A stretch of DNA of 64,000 nucleotides from positions 6,871 through 70,870 of the forward strand of contig JBMHDF010000010.1 in assembly GCA_049889535.1 (NCBI GenBank), written 5' to 3'. A model generated the notes under the pieces. It was given only the letters and a program-made list of their open reading frames with translations. It had not been told where the DNA came from and ran no database searches. Of the stretch, positions 25,140-34,438 are shown piece by piece; position 1 is the first letter of the stretch, and each line of letters begins with the position of its first letter. The position numbers and the translations under genes are program-made. This stretch comes from JAYQKL01 sp049889535. GTDB taxonomy: Bacteria > Pseudomonadota > Alphaproteobacteria > RS24.

Positions 25140-27062
25140 TTAAGGCTGCACCCAAATGGCAGAACTGATGGCGCGCTCTTGAATTTCTTGTGGGGCGGGG
25201 GCTGGCACGCCCATGGCCTTTGCGTCATGCGTGGTATAGCGCGGAATTGGGATTTCAATCGCGCGTGCATAATAAAGCGCGTTTTCAGCCGGGTTAAAAG
25301 CCGGGTCTTGCCAGAGCGCAAACAGCTGCGTGCTGCCAATTGTGTTTGTATAAGTGGCATTTGCAATATCCACCGTGCTGCCAACAGCTGGCATTGAGCC
25401 GTCTTGCATTTGCGTCATCCGCGCATCGGACGCGGCGATATTAAAGATTTTTTCATGACTTTTGCCTGTGGTGTCCACCCATGCTTTTATGATTTGCAGC
25501 CGGTCGAGATTGGCACCAATCGGATTTTTGCCCGCAAAGACAATAAAGACTGGCGAGCTGGTTTTTTTGGCGCTGTTCAAAACACCGCCCATGGGCACAC
25601 CGTTTTGATAGGCCATATCCAGCCAGTCTGTCGGCAGTTCAGTTGTGGGATAGTCCCAGCCCGCAAAAAACCGCAAGGTGATACGCGGGCCTGAAGTGGC
25701 ATAGGTTTCCTTGCGCATCATGGCATCAAAAATAGACTCCCGCGTGTTTTCCTGCGCCCAAACTGCGACCAAACCCGCGGCTCCATAGGCGCGCAAATTT
25801 TTGGCATAATCAGAAGAAAAATACGCAATGCCCAGCCTTTGCGCCGCGGTTGCATCTATTAAGGGCAATTTGCCGTGATAATTATCTTCCTCTGTTGCCG
25901 ATGACGCATTATGGCTATCACTGCTGCCAATCACACCAAACTGAAATGGATTAAAGTTTTTATCATGGGCAAAGCTCAATCCGGTGCGCAAAGCATCGCG
26001 TGCATAGCTGCCTTTGGGGGTGCTTTCTACCATATTGACGCTCAGCAATTTGTCCATAATTTCAAAACCAGCAAATTCATCTTCAGGGGATAGGCTGGGA
26101 TGCGTTTCTGACGACCCTTTGATTTGAAAAATTTCCACCAGCGGTTCGTTGCGATTACGCGCGGCGGCATAGTCTGGAGTGATGGGCGTGCCGTCAAATT
26201 TTGTGTCTTCAAACATGCGCCCATTGCTGGCATTGCTATTATGCGGAATGGCCAGCATCTCCATACCCTGTGCGCGTTGTTCTTGCATGGCGTGCCATAA
26301 ATCTTCGGGATTATCGGACTCCAGAGATGAAAAAGGATAGGCAGGTACTTTGGTGTTTTTATAAATCACATTGCGATGAAGATTATTCTCGCTTGGCATT
26401 GAACTCCACTCATAGCCCACAAAGCTAGTAAAACGACCCGGATCATTATGGCGTTCTGCGGCGGCGATAATATCGTCCCAAGCGGTTAAAGAAACGCGCG
26501 AGGGGCTGGTCGAGCCTTTTGTGCCAAACTGCGCGGCGCGTTTTTGGTTTGACCCCATTGTCGTGATCATACGATGGGCAAATCTGGCCGTATATTCTGT
26601 GCGACTGCCTTTTTTAAGGCTGTTAATAATGGCAAAATCGGGCGTGTTGGCCTGCGCGCCAGCTGCCGCGCGCGGCACATTCAGATATTTATCATGGTCG
26701 GTGACCGCTCCAAAGTCCAAAGGTCTCCTAACGCGGATGGGAAACCCATAAGAATGCGAAATCGTGCCGCCTTTCATAAAAATATAAGCATCATCAGGCA
26801 GGGTGCGGGTTCCCATAGTATAGGCATCATAGGAATAGGCTGTATGCACATGCAAATCGCCCCATAGCACATGCCGGTTTGGGTTGAAGGCGATTTTTGC
26901 CTTTGGCGGGATTTGAGCCGGCTGGGTGGTATCATAAGGTGTTGCAAATTCCGGCGTATCAAATCGGGTGGCGTAATCAAATACCCACAATCCAGCTAAC
27001 AGGGCAAAGGCTAGACCAGCAAAGCCAAGCACTGTTCTTTTAATCCATTTAACCCATGCCAT
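25140..27062 (-). CDS. DUF3604 family protein (membrane-anchored, PHP-like)
   Basis: A 640-residue protein with one N-terminal membrane anchor (about residues 9-27) and a large domain facing the periplasm. VLWGDLHVHTAYSYDAYTMGTRT near residue 65 and GAVTDHDKYLN are the signature of DUF3604, a family related to PHP metal-dependent phosphoesterases; the His and Asp residues there are likely metal ligands. Further blocks are SFVGYEWSSMPSENNLHRNVIY and FGVIGSSDSHNASSATEEDNYHGK. The function of the family is not established. It is common in marine and aromatic-degrading bacteria. It is divergent from the flavoprotein gene 127 bases away. Confidence 0.88.
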   Translation of the reverse strand: MAWVKWIKRTVLGFAGLAFALLAGLWVFDYATRFDTPEFATPYDTTQPAQIPPKAKIAFNPNRHVLWGDLHVHTAYSYDAYTMGTRTLPDDAYIFMKGGTISHSYGFPIRVRRPLDFGAVTDHDKYLNVPRAAAGAQANTPDFAIINSLKKGSRTEYTARFAHRMITTMGSNQKRAAQFGTKGSTSPSRVSLTAWDDIIAAAERHNDPGRFTSFVGYEWSSMPSENNLHRNVIYKNTKVPAYPFSSLESDNPEDLWHAMQEQRAQGMEMLAIPHNSNASNGRMFEDTKFDGTPITPDYAAARNRNEPLVEIFQIKGSSETHPSLSPEDEFAGFEIMDKLLSVNMVESTPKGSYARDALRTGLSFAHDKNFNPFQFGVIGSSDSHNASSATEEDNYHGKLPLIDATAAQRLGIAYFSSDYAKNLRAYGAAGLVAVWAQENTRESIFDAMMRKETYATSGPRITLRFFAGWDYPTTELPTDWLDMAYQNGVPMGGVLNSAKKTSSPVFIVFAGKNPIGANLDRLQIIKAWVDTTGKSHEKIFNIAASDARMTQMQDGSMPAVGSTVDIANATYTNTIGSTQLFALWQDPAFNPAENALYYARAIEIPIPRYTTHDAKAMGVPAPAPQEIQERAISSAIWVQP

Positions 27063-27189
27063 CTTAACCTCATGTCAAACCGATAAAACAATTATAAGTA
27101 AAACAGGCAAGAAAACAAATTCGTTGGTTCAGGGCTTGCAAAAATGGCTCGCCTGTCTCATCTTATGAGAGTTAACAAAGGGGGGTTAT

Positions 27190-28878
27190 GTGACATATCA
27201 GTGGGATAAAGAAGTCGATATTATTGTGGTCGGGTCAGGGGCTGGTGGCATGGTGTCGGCTTTGGCGGCAACGCAGAGTCAGGCTGAGGTGATGATTATT
27301 GAAAAAGCCAAATTATGGGGTGGCTCGTCAGCAACTTCAGGCGGTGGCATTTGGGTGCCTGGTAGTGATGTCGCCAAAGCGGCTGGTTTTGATGATGATC
27401 TGGAAGGAGCGTATCGCTATATTCGCGGGCAATCGAAGGATAATGTGCCGGATGAAAATATTCGTGCGTTTATTGATAATGCCGCGCCTGTTTTGCGCTG
27501 GTTAATGGACTCAACCATTGTTGACTATATGGCTTTTCCCTATCCTGATTATCGTGCCGAATGTGATGGCGGCTCGCCAACAGGTTTTCGCACGCATATG
27601 CCAAATCCGATTGATGGCAAACAGCTTGGCAAAGATGTTGAAACCATGCGGCCAGCCAATCCGGCAGCCTGTTTGTTTGGTTATTTAAATTGGCATTTTG
27701 ATGAAACCAATATGCTGCTTTATCGCCAGCCCGGCTGGATACGGGCTTTGGTGAAAAGTTTCTTGCGCTATTGGCTTGATGTGCCATTTCGGTTCAAGTC
27801 GCGCAAAGACCGCCGTTTGACGCTCGGCAATGCGCTGGTTGGGTCACTGCGATTAGAATTAAAAAAACATAATGTGCCGCTGCTTCTTGAAACACCAATG
27901 GAGAGTCTGATTGAAGAAGATGGACATATTATTGGGCTGGAAGTGACGCATCAGGGTAAACGGCAATATTTCAAAGCCCGAAAAGGGGTTGTGCTGGCGG
28001 CAGGCGGCATGGATAAAAATCAAGATTTACGCAAATCGGTGGCGCCGCTTTATCCCAATGCGCAATATTCTGGCGGTGTGACAAGCAATACAGGCGACTC
28101 GATTGTGGCGGGTCAAGATATTGGCGCGCAAACGCTTAATCTTCAGTCAGCCTGGGCCGCGCCTGTTTTTTATGTGCCAGGTGAGCACGGTGGGCGATTG
28201 TCGACAATGGAGCGCGCTTTGCCCGGCACGATAATGGTCAATCAAAAAGGTGAGCGGTATTTAAACGAAGCTTTGGATTATCACACAGCCGGTCAGGAAA
28301 TGGCGAAGCGACATGCTGAACATGGCGATGCCAGCCCAAGTTGGATGATTTTTGATTTCAAATTTCGCCATCAATATCCAATGGGCCCGCTTTATCCACT
28401 CATGCCGGATTGGTTCCATCATCGCGCCGTGCGCTCGATTGTGAAAAAAGCGAAAACAATCTCTGCGCTGGCAGAAAAAATTGGGGTGGAAGCTTCTGTG
28501 TTGGAAGCGACGGTTGCGCGGTTTAATCAATATGCCGAAAAAGGCGAAGACCCTGATTTTAAGCGTGGGCAAGCGGCATATGACAAAATGTATGGCGACC
28601 CGCGCCAAACCCCAAACCCCTGTTTGCGGCCAGTTGAAAAAGGGCCGTTTTATGCCATGCCTATTTATCCGGGCGATATTGGGACAAATGGGGGCTTGTT
28701 GACAAATGAAAACGCACAAGTGATTGGTAAAGATAACGCGCCCATTGCTGGTCTTTATGCGGTTGGTAATAATGCGGCCTCAACCATGGGTGAAAGTTAT
28801 CCGGGCGCGGGCGTGACTTTAATGCCTGCCATGACATTTGGCTATCTGGCGGCGCGGCATATTATGGGCAAAAACTAG
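27190..28878 (+). CDS. FAD-dependent dehydrogenase, 3-ketosteroid-1-dehydrogenase-like
   Basis: A 562-residue flavoprotein of the fumarate reductase/KstD superfamily. The FAD site GSGAGGM is at 15-21 and is followed by KAKLWGGSSATSGGGIWVPGS. The C-terminal block YAVGNNAASTMGESYPGAGVTLMPAMTFGYLAARHI is typical of KstD and related 3-oxosteroid dehydrogenases. Translation starts at a GTG at 27190 with GGGGG five bases upstream; the ATG two bases before is followed by a stop. It begins a three-gene rightward run with a Rieske oxygenase and a DoxX protein. A steroid or other cyclic-ketone substrate is suggested by family but not proven. Confidence 0.87.
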   Translation: MTYQWDKEVDIIVVGSGAGGMVSALAATQSQAEVMIIEKAKLWGGSSATSGGGIWVPGSDVAKAAGFDDDLEGAYRYIRGQSKDNVPDENIRAFIDNAAPVLRWLMDSTIVDYMAFPYPDYRAECDGGSPTGFRTHMPNPIDGKQLGKDVETMRPANPAACLFGYLNWHFDETNMLLYRQPGWIRALVKSFLRYWLDVPFRFKSRKDRRLTLGNALVGSLRLELKKHNVPLLLETPMESLIEEDGHIIGLEVTHQGKRQYFKARKGVVLAAGGMDKNQDLRKSVAPLYPNAQYSGGVTSNTGDSIVAGQDIGAQTLNLQSAWAAPVFYVPGEHGGRLSTMERALPGTIMVNQKGERYLNEALDYHTAGQEMAKRHAEHGDASPSWMIFDFKFRHQYPMGPLYPLMPDWFHHRAVRSIVKKAKTISALAEKIGVEASVLEATVARFNQYAEKGEDPDFKRGQAAYDKMYGDPRQTPNPCLRPVEKGPFYAMPIYPGDIGTNGGLLTNENAQVIGKDNAPIAGLYAVGNNAASTMGESYPGAGVTLMPAMTFGYLAARHIMGKN

Positions 28879-28887
28879 GCGCTTTTC

Positions 28888-30021
28888 ATGGACCGCAAAA
28901 CTGAAAATGCATTGATTGAGGAATTGCTGGAGCTGAAAAAAGCTGATGCACTTCATGCCCATGATGATTTGCATAAAAAAACAGCGGCGCAATATGTCGG
29001 CGCAGAGCAGTTTCAGTTGGAGTCCCAACTGATTTTGCAAAAACTACCGCAAGCTGGCGCACATATTAGCGAACTCGCCAAGGCGGGGGATTTTGTGCGC
29101 CGCGATATTGGCGGGCGCTCCGTGATTATCACGCGCAATAAGGCTGGTGAGATTAAAGCTTTTTTAAATGCTTGTCGGCATCGGGGCACACGTTTGGTGG
29201 ATGAGGAGACTGGTTGCCGGCATCGGTTTTCATGTCCTTACCATGCTTGGACTTATGATAATGATGGCTCATTGATTGGCGCCCCGCATTTTGATGCTGG
29301 TTTTGCCGATATTGAGAAATCTGAATTAAGCCTTATTCGTTTGCCATGTCAGGTAGTGTTTGGCCTGGTCTGGGTTATTGCAGACCCAAATAGTTCAGAT
29401 GATATTGGCCATTTTTTTGCTGATGTTGAAGAAGATCTGACAGCTTTAAATCTGGACGATATGGTCATTGCGGCGCAGGATAAAAGTCAGCGCGCGGCAA
29501 ATTGGAAAATTATTGTTGAGGGTGGCATTGAGGCCTATCATTTTCGGGTCGCCCATAGAAAAACCATTGGCCCTTATTTTGAGGATAATTTATCGACATA
29601 TCAAATGCTTGGGCCTCATATCAGATCAGTTTTGGCGCGCCCGAGCCTTGCCGATTTGCCAAGTCAAAACCAAAAAAACTGGCGGTTGCGGGATCATGCC
29701 AATATTCTTTATTCATTATTTCCAACAACCAATTTTCTTGTGCAATCTGACCATGTGGTTTGGATTACACAAACGCCTTTGGCGCCCAATAAAACAAAAT
29801 TGCGCATTGCGACATTGGTGCCAAAATCAGACTTGGCGCAACACGACCATTGGCAAAAAAGTCATGCCATCACAATCAAAACATTAGATGAAGATTTTGA
29901 TATTGGGGAGAGTATTCAGGAAAATCTAGATGCTGGGGCTGTGCATGAATTAATTTTTGGACGGTTTGAAGGCGCGTTGACCAAATTTAGCGAAACAGTT
30001 CAAAGATTTCTTGAAAAATAA
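28888..30021 (+). CDS. Rieske non-haem iron ring-hydroxylating oxygenase, alpha subunit
   Basis: A 377-residue oxygenase component. The Rieske [2Fe-2S] ligands are C96 and H98 (NACRHRG) and C116 and H119 (SCPYHAW). The mononuclear iron site lies in NWKIIVEGGIEAYHFRVAH, with H218 and H223. It hydroxylates or demethylates an aromatic, quaternary amine or sterol-type substrate, using electrons from a reductase that is not encoded nearby. It is nine bases downstream of the flavoprotein gene, so the two are co-transcribed and probably act on the same molecule. Confidence 0.93.
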   Translation: MDRKTENALIEELLELKKADALHAHDDLHKKTAAQYVGAEQFQLESQLILQKLPQAGAHISELAKAGDFVRRDIGGRSVIITRNKAGEIKAFLNACRHRGTRLVDEETGCRHRFSCPYHAWTYDNDGSLIGAPHFDAGFADIEKSELSLIRLPCQVVFGLVWVIADPNSSDDIGHFFADVEEDLTALNLDDMVIAAQDKSQRAANWKIIVEGGIEAYHFRVAHRKTIGPYFEDNLSTYQMLGPHIRSVLARPSLADLPSQNQKNWRLRDHANILYSLFPTTNFLVQSDHVVWITQTPLAPNKTKLRIATLVPKSDLAQHDHWQKSHAITIKTLDEDFDIGESIQENLDAGAVHELIFGRFEGALTKFSETVQRFLEK

Positions 30022-30050
30022 TTTATCACAGGGCTGAGGGAGATAAGCTT

Positions 30051-30452
30051 ATGTTTGAACGTTTTGAGAAAGCATCGCTCGTGATTGGCCGTAGCCTTTT
30101 GGGTTTGTATTTTCTTTTGCCGGGCTTAGCAAAATTTATCAATCCGCAAATGCATATTGAATTAATGCAGCGCCATCAAGTGCCATTTGCTGAACCGCTT
30201 TTATGGATTGCGGGCGTGGCCAATATTGTGCTGGGTTTGCTTTTGTTGGCCAATCGTCATGTTGCTTATGCGGCTTATGGCTGTGTGCTGTATATTTTGG
30301 TGATTAATATCATGCTGCATGATTTTTGGAATTTTGACGGCATTGAAGGCGCACATGAGACGCAAAACTTTGTCAAAAATCTTGGTATTTTGGCGGGCTG
30401 TCTTATTCTCGCAAGCTTTAGTCGCGCGCGGGCAGATGAACGCGGCTCCTAG
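30051..30452 (+). CDS. DoxX-family membrane protein
   Basis: A 133-residue inner-membrane protein with four hydrophobic segments. The N-terminal GRSLLGLYFLLPGLAKFINPQMH and the central NIVLGLLLL-NRHVAYAAYG are typical of DoxX proteins. In thiosulfate:quinone oxidoreductase DoxX is a subunit, but most bacterial members have no assigned role. It follows the Rieske oxygenase gene by 29 bases on the same strand. A link to electron flow or redox protection for the oxygenase is only a guess from context. Confidence 0.85.
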   Translation: MFERFEKASLVIGRSLLGLYFLLPGLAKFINPQMHIELMQRHQVPFAEPLLWIAGVANIVLGLLLLANRHVAYAAYGCVLYILVINIMLHDFWNFDGIEGAHETQNFVKNLGILAGCLILASFSRARADERGS

Positions 30453-30470
30453 TTTGTGATAAAAAATATT

Positions 30471-31460
30471 TTAAGATTGCTGAATATCCGCAATAAAGCT
30501 TTTTAAGACGGCGTTCACTTCGTCAGATTTTTCAAGCTGGACCAAATGGCCGGCAGTCGACACCATATCCACACGTCGTAAATCTGGGAATTGTCTTTTT
30601 AACAGCCCAATCGGGTCGTCACCATGAAAGCCTTTTAGGTCAACATCTTCTTCACTGCCTAGAAAATATGCGGGGACTTTGCTGGTTTGATGATAAGTGG
30701 CCTGACGTTCTTGCCATTTTATATCCATTGAGCGATACCAGTTGAGCCCACCAGTAAAACCAGACTGCTTGTAAGTGTCGATAAAAACCTGCATTTCTGC
30801 GGCAGATAACCAGTCCCAATCTAGCGGTGGCGCGGGGTTAAGCGCGTCAATATAATGCGTGCCAATCGGGTGATTAAATGTATCAAAATAATTGCCGCCC
30901 GCGCTTAATGCCCAAAACACTTTTGGAAAAAACACCTCAACGCGCGCCAGCATGTCTTTATCCGCCAGCCCGGGCGTGTCACAAAAATAATTAATATGTA
31001 GAAAATGCTCCTTCCCCATTTCTTTGTATTCTGTCAGCGGCGAAATCTCAGGATTATGTGGTGGGGCCGGGTTCTCAAGCATAATCAGCGCTTTGACTTT
31101 TTCAGGAAACCGCAAGGCCAAATCATGGGCCGCAAAAGCGCCAAAGTCGAGACCAGCAAAAACCGCTTGTTCTAGACCTAAATGATCCAACAGGCCGAGC
31201 AAATCCGCGCAAATGGTTTCGACGCTATAAGCTTGTGGGTCACTGGGCGCTGTGGTTTGCCCCATGCCCCGCATATCTGGCACAATAACATGACAACCCG
31301 CCTCAACCAGTGCCGGAATCTGGCGATGCCAGCTATACCAGCAATGCGGAAACCCATGACATAGAATGACCGGCAGGCCAGCACCTTGCTCAACATAATG
31401 CATGGAAATGCCGTTAATTTCGGCCTGATGATGGTGCAGTGGTGTGGCGTCTGGGGTCAT
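30471..31460 (-). CDS. Alpha/beta hydrolase, soluble epoxide-hydrolase-like
   Basis: A 329-residue hydrolase. The HGxP oxyanion motif is HGFPHCWYSWHRQ, the nucleophile is Asp in FAGLDFGAFAAHDLA (Asp rather than Ser, as in epoxide hydrolases and haloalkane dehalogenases), and the catalytic His is in STAGHLVQLEKSDEV. Cap tyrosines typical of epoxide hydrolases are plausible in the middle region. The frame is open to a GTG at 31472, but the GAGA box fits the ATG at 31460. It converges with the DoxX gene. Epoxide opening is the best call; fluoroacetate-type dehalogenation is the alternative. Confidence 0.86.
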   Translation of the reverse strand: MTPDATPLHHHQAEINGISMHYVEQGAGLPVILCHGFPHCWYSWHRQIPALVEAGCHVIVPDMRGMGQTTAPSDPQAYSVETICADLLGLLDHLGLEQAVFAGLDFGAFAAHDLALRFPEKVKALIMLENPAPPHNPEISPLTEYKEMGKEHFLHINYFCDTPGLADKDMLARVEVFFPKVFWALSAGGNYFDTFNHPIGTHYIDALNPAPPLDWDWLSAAEMQVFIDTYKQSGFTGGLNWYRSMDIKWQERQATYHQTSKVPAYFLGSEEDVDLKGFHGDDPIGLLKRQFPDLRRVDMVSTAGHLVQLEKSDEVNAVLKSFIADIQQS

Positions 31461-31627
31461 TTTGGTTCTCACTAAAACATAATTCAGCTTTAAGTCTATC
31501 CCTAGCCGAGAGCCGATGACAATAAATTTTGTAAAATTTGAACATCAGTCAATATTTTAAACCGAATCTTTGTCAAAAAATTGTAACCTTACTCTCGTTA
31601 TGATTTGTTTTTAGGCATAATCAAAAT

Positions 31628-32464
31628 ATGGCTTTTAATAAAAACGCATTGATTAATGATTTCACGGCGGCGTCTGAAGGGCATCGGCTTGCTAAGATTT
31701 TAGCTATTCGGGCGGTGGAGCGTATAAGTGGTCAGCATCGCTTGAAGAAACTCTATCTTGATTATCAAGCCGACGCCCAAGCCTCTGATAATTTTTGGCT
31801 GGATATGATGCTACGCCTCAATCTTAGGCCGCAATTTCATGGCACATCACCAGATCAAATTCCTACAAAAGGCTCCTTATTGGTGGTCGCCAATCACCCA
31901 TATGGGGTTTTGGATGGCATGGCCTTGTGCGGTGTGGTGGCGCAGAGACGGCGAGACTTTAAAATTATGATTAACCATGTTTTGGCGCGCATTCCTGAAA
32001 TGCACCCACATGTTTTGCCCATTAATTTTGATGATACGCAAGCGGCGCGCGAAACCAATTTGGCATCGCGCAAGCAAGCCGAAGATTATTTAAAAGCGGG
32101 TGGGGCTGTGCTTATCTTTCCCGCTGGCGGCATTTCAACCACGCAATCTGTGTTTCAAACAAAAGCTGAAGATGCGCCATGGGGGTCTTTAACTGGCAAG
32201 CTGGTGAATAAAACACAAGCCGATGTTTTGCCGATTTATTTTGATGGTCAAAATTCACAACTTTTCCAAAAAGCCAGTCATATGACGCCAGCTATTCGAT
32301 GGGCGCTCATGTATCATGAGGTTTATCGACGTAAAAACACAAGTCTTGATATGGTAATTGGTGAGCCAATTTCATACGCAGAGTTGAAGCCGCATATGCC
32401 GCCTAAAAATCTGGCTGCATATTTGCGGGCGCAGACTTTTAACTTGGCGCAGAATGTGCAGTGA
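31628..32464 (+). CDS. PlsC-like acyltransferase
   Basis: A 278-residue lysophospholipid/ornithine-lipid-type acyltransferase, probably attached to the inner face of the membrane. The motif NHPYGVLDGMAL has H90 and D96 in place of the usual HX4D (here HX5D, as in the OlsA/hemolysin-like group). The second motif block is AVLIFPAGGIST. It lies convergent to the agt-like glycosyltransferase gene with five bases between stops. A role in lipid remodelling alongside plcP-agt is attractive but is only an inference from position. Confidence 0.82.
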   Translation: MAFNKNALINDFTAASEGHRLAKILAIRAVERISGQHRLKKLYLDYQADAQASDNFWLDMMLRLNLRPQFHGTSPDQIPTKGSLLVVANHPYGVLDGMALCGVVAQRRRDFKIMINHVLARIPEMHPHVLPINFDDTQAARETNLASRKQAEDYLKAGGAVLIFPAGGISTTQSVFQTKAEDAPWGSLTGKLVNKTQADVLPIYFDGQNSQLFQKASHMTPAIRWALMYHEVYRRKNTSLDMVIGEPISYAELKPHMPPKNLAAYLRAQTFNLAQNVQ

Positions 32465-32469
32465 GCGAG

Positions 32470-33474
32470 TTAATTTTTGCAGCTCATCAAATTTTCATAA
32501 AATCGTTCCGCGCAAGCTTCCCAACTATATTTTTTTGCATGAGCGACAGCGTCTTTTTTCTTTGCTTTAAGCGCTTTTTCGATTGCTTTCTCAAGGTTTT
32601 CATCAAGGCAACCCGCTGGGCTTTCACGAATAACATCCAATGGTCCGGTTACGGGATAAGCTGCGACAGGTAACCCACATGCCATCGCCTCAAGCATGAC
32701 AAGGCCAAAAGTATCTGTGCGGCTTGGAAATACAAAAATATCACCGCTGCGATAATGGGCAGCAAGATCATGTCCAAATTTTGCGCCTGTAAAAATCGCA
32801 TTGGGGTATTTACTTTTCAAATAATCTAATTGAGGCCCGTCGCCGACAAGCAATTTTGTGCCTGGTAATTCAAGTTCTAGAAATGCCTCTAAATTTTTCT
32901 CTAATGATATTCGACCAACATAAACCGCAACTGGCTTAGGTAAAGAAAGCGCAGGTTTTTGACGGGTGTTAAAAAGCTGCATATCTACGCCCCTTGTCCA
33001 CTCTACGATATTTTCAAAACCGTGTTTTTCTAAATCTTGTTGCAATGTTTTTGTTGCCACCATGACAGCATTAGACGGGGAATGAAATTTCTTTATGATT
33101 TTATAACCCCACGAAAGAGGCAATTTGGTTAATGCGTTCACATATTCAGGAAATTTTGTATGGTAGCTGGTTGTAAAACGCAGACCTTTTTTCAAACAAA
33201 CCTTTCGTGCTGACCAGCCTAAAGGGCCTTCTGTGGAAATGTGAATAGCATCGGGTTTGAAACTCTCTATCTCTTTGACAAGTTTTCGGTAGGGGAATAG
33301 AGATAGTCGTATTTCAGGATAAATTGGCAATGGTAGCGTTCGAAACATATCGGGTGATATGACCTTAATTTCGAGACCTTTTTCTTCCAGTTTTTTGATG
33401 ATTGTTTCAAGGGTTCGCACGACACCATTGACTTGTGGCGCCCATGCATCTGTAACAAGTAAAATGCGTTTCAT
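32470..33474 (-). CDS. agt: GT4 glycosyltransferase, probable Agt (glycolipid synthase)
   Basis: A 334-residue GT-B glycosyltransferase. The N-terminal TDAWAPQVNGVVRTLETI is typical of the MgtA/GT4 group. The C-terminal donor site is GDGPQLDYL, then SRTDTFGLVMLEAMACGLPVAAY with the EX7E-type region. The start codon overlaps the stop of the upstream metallophosphoesterase gene as ATGA. In marine bacteria, and by family knowledge, a PlcP phospholipase C followed by an Agt glycosyltransferase converts phospholipids to glycolipids (glucosyl or glucuronosyl diacylglycerol) when phosphate is scarce. Synteny is the main evidence; the sugar cannot be read from sequence. Confidence 0.83.
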   Translation of the reverse strand: MKRILLVTDAWAPQVNGVVRTLETIIKKLEEKGLEIKVISPDMFRTLPLPIYPEIRLSLFPYRKLVKEIESFKPDAIHISTEGPLGWSARKVCLKKGLRFTTSYHTKFPEYVNALTKLPLSWGYKIIKKFHSPSNAVMVATKTLQQDLEKHGFENIVEWTRGVDMQLFNTRQKPALSLPKPVAVYVGRISLEKNLEAFLELELPGTKLLVGDGPQLDYLKSKYPNAIFTGAKFGHDLAAHYRSGDIFVFPSRTDTFGLVMLEAMACGLPVAAYPVTGPLDVIRESPAGCLDENLEKAIEKALKAKKKDAVAHAKKYSWEACAERFYENLMSCKN

Positions 33475-34334
33475 ATGATTTCTTTTTCTGAATGTGATGT
33501 TTTTGTCGGTTTATAGGTTAGGGTGTTTGAGCCGTCTTTTGATTCGCGCTTTTCTATTTCGTTAACCCAGTGAAGGATTTCCCAGCGTCCGTCGAAATGC
33601 TCGACAAGTGCAGTGCAGCTTTCAACCCAGTCTCCATCATTCATATATTCAATGCCGTCATATTGTTTCATTTCAGCATGATGAATATGGCCACAAATCA
33701 CGCCATCAACTTTGACGCGCCGAGCTTCATTGACAATGGCCCGCTCATATTCGCTGATAAATTGAACTGCATTTTTAACCTTGATTTTTAAAAAGGCAGA
33801 AAGTGACCAATATTTTAAGCCCATTAGTCTTCTAATGCCGCCCAATATTGTGTTGAGCATCAGAACAAAATCATAGGCATAATCACCAATATAGGCGAGC
33901 CAACGCGCATAAAGCATCACATTGTCAAACTTATCGCCGTGTAGAACCAGATATTTTTTGCCATTCACGCCTTTATAAATATCGCGTGGACGAACCTGAA
34001 TGCCGCCAAAATGAGTTCCTAAATAACGCCGCATCACCTCATCATGATTACCTGGTACGTAAATGACTTCGGTTCCTTTGCGGGATTTTCGAAGAATTTT
34101 TTGAATGACATCATTAAAACTTTGAGGCCAATAAAATTTACGTTTTAAGCGCCAACCATCAACAATATCCCCAACAAGATAAAGTTTCTCGCTTTCAGTG
34201 TTTTTTAAAAAATCAAGAAGTAAATCTGCCTGACAGGCACGTGCTCCCAAATGAATATCAGAAATAAAAATAGCGCGATACTTGACGGCTATTTCTTGCT
34301 TGGGTGGAGTTACATGACGCATTAACGAATCCAT
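33471..34334 (-). CDS. plcP: Metallophosphoesterase, probable PlcP phospholipase C
   Basis: A 287-residue calcineurin-like phosphoesterase with all metal motifs: DIHLG at 26-30, GDIVDGW at 55-61, GNHDE at 95-99, HGDKFD at 132-137 and CGHIHHAEM. Homologues are often labelled UDP-2,3-diacylglucosamine hydrolase (LpxH-like), but alphaproteobacteria usually use LpxI for that step, and this protein is longer than LpxH. The tight ATGA coupling to a GT4 gene matches plcP-agt. PlcP removes the phospho-headgroup from phospholipids to give diacylglycerol for glycolipid synthesis. A candidate Pho box lies upstream. The first ATG at 34334 lacks a clear box; the ATG four codons later is possible. Confidence 0.83.
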   Translation of the reverse strand: MDSLMRHVTPPKQEIAVKYRAIFISDIHLGARACQADLLLDFLKNTESEKLYLVGDIVDGWRLKRKFYWPQSFNDVIQKILRKSRKGTEVIYVPGNHDEVMRRYLGTHFGGIQVRPRDIYKGVNGKKYLVLHGDKFDNVMLYARWLAYIGDYAYDFVLMLNTILGGIRRLMGLKYWSLSAFLKIKVKNAVQFISEYERAIVNEARRVKVDGVICGHIHHAEMKQYDGIEYMNDGDWVESCTALVEHFDGRWEILHWVNEIEKRESKDGSNTLTYKPTKTSHSEKEII

Positions 34335-34366
34335 AAACCAACAAACATGGCTCTTTAATGCTTTTT

Positions 34367-34388
34367 GTGTATTGCAAAATTATGACAA
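34367..34388 (-). promoter_or_regulatory. Candidate Pho box upstream of plcP
   Basis: On the minus strand TTGTCATAATT is followed directly by TTGCAATACAC. Against the Pho box 11-mer CTGTCATAAAT the first half matches at 9 positions and the second at about 6. It ends 33 bases before the plcP start, with a possible -10 (CATTAA) about ten bases further. The second half is weak. Confidence 0.45.
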
Positions 34389-34438
34389 ACAACCCAACTG
34401 TTATTTGAAAATATTATTTTTTGCGAGAGACTATTTGT

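Noticed and set aside
33471..34334. LpxH, UDP-2,3-diacylglucosamine hydrolase
   Set aside because: The metal motifs fit both, but the length, ATGA coupling to a GT4 gene and the alphaproteobacterial use of LpxI favour PlcP.
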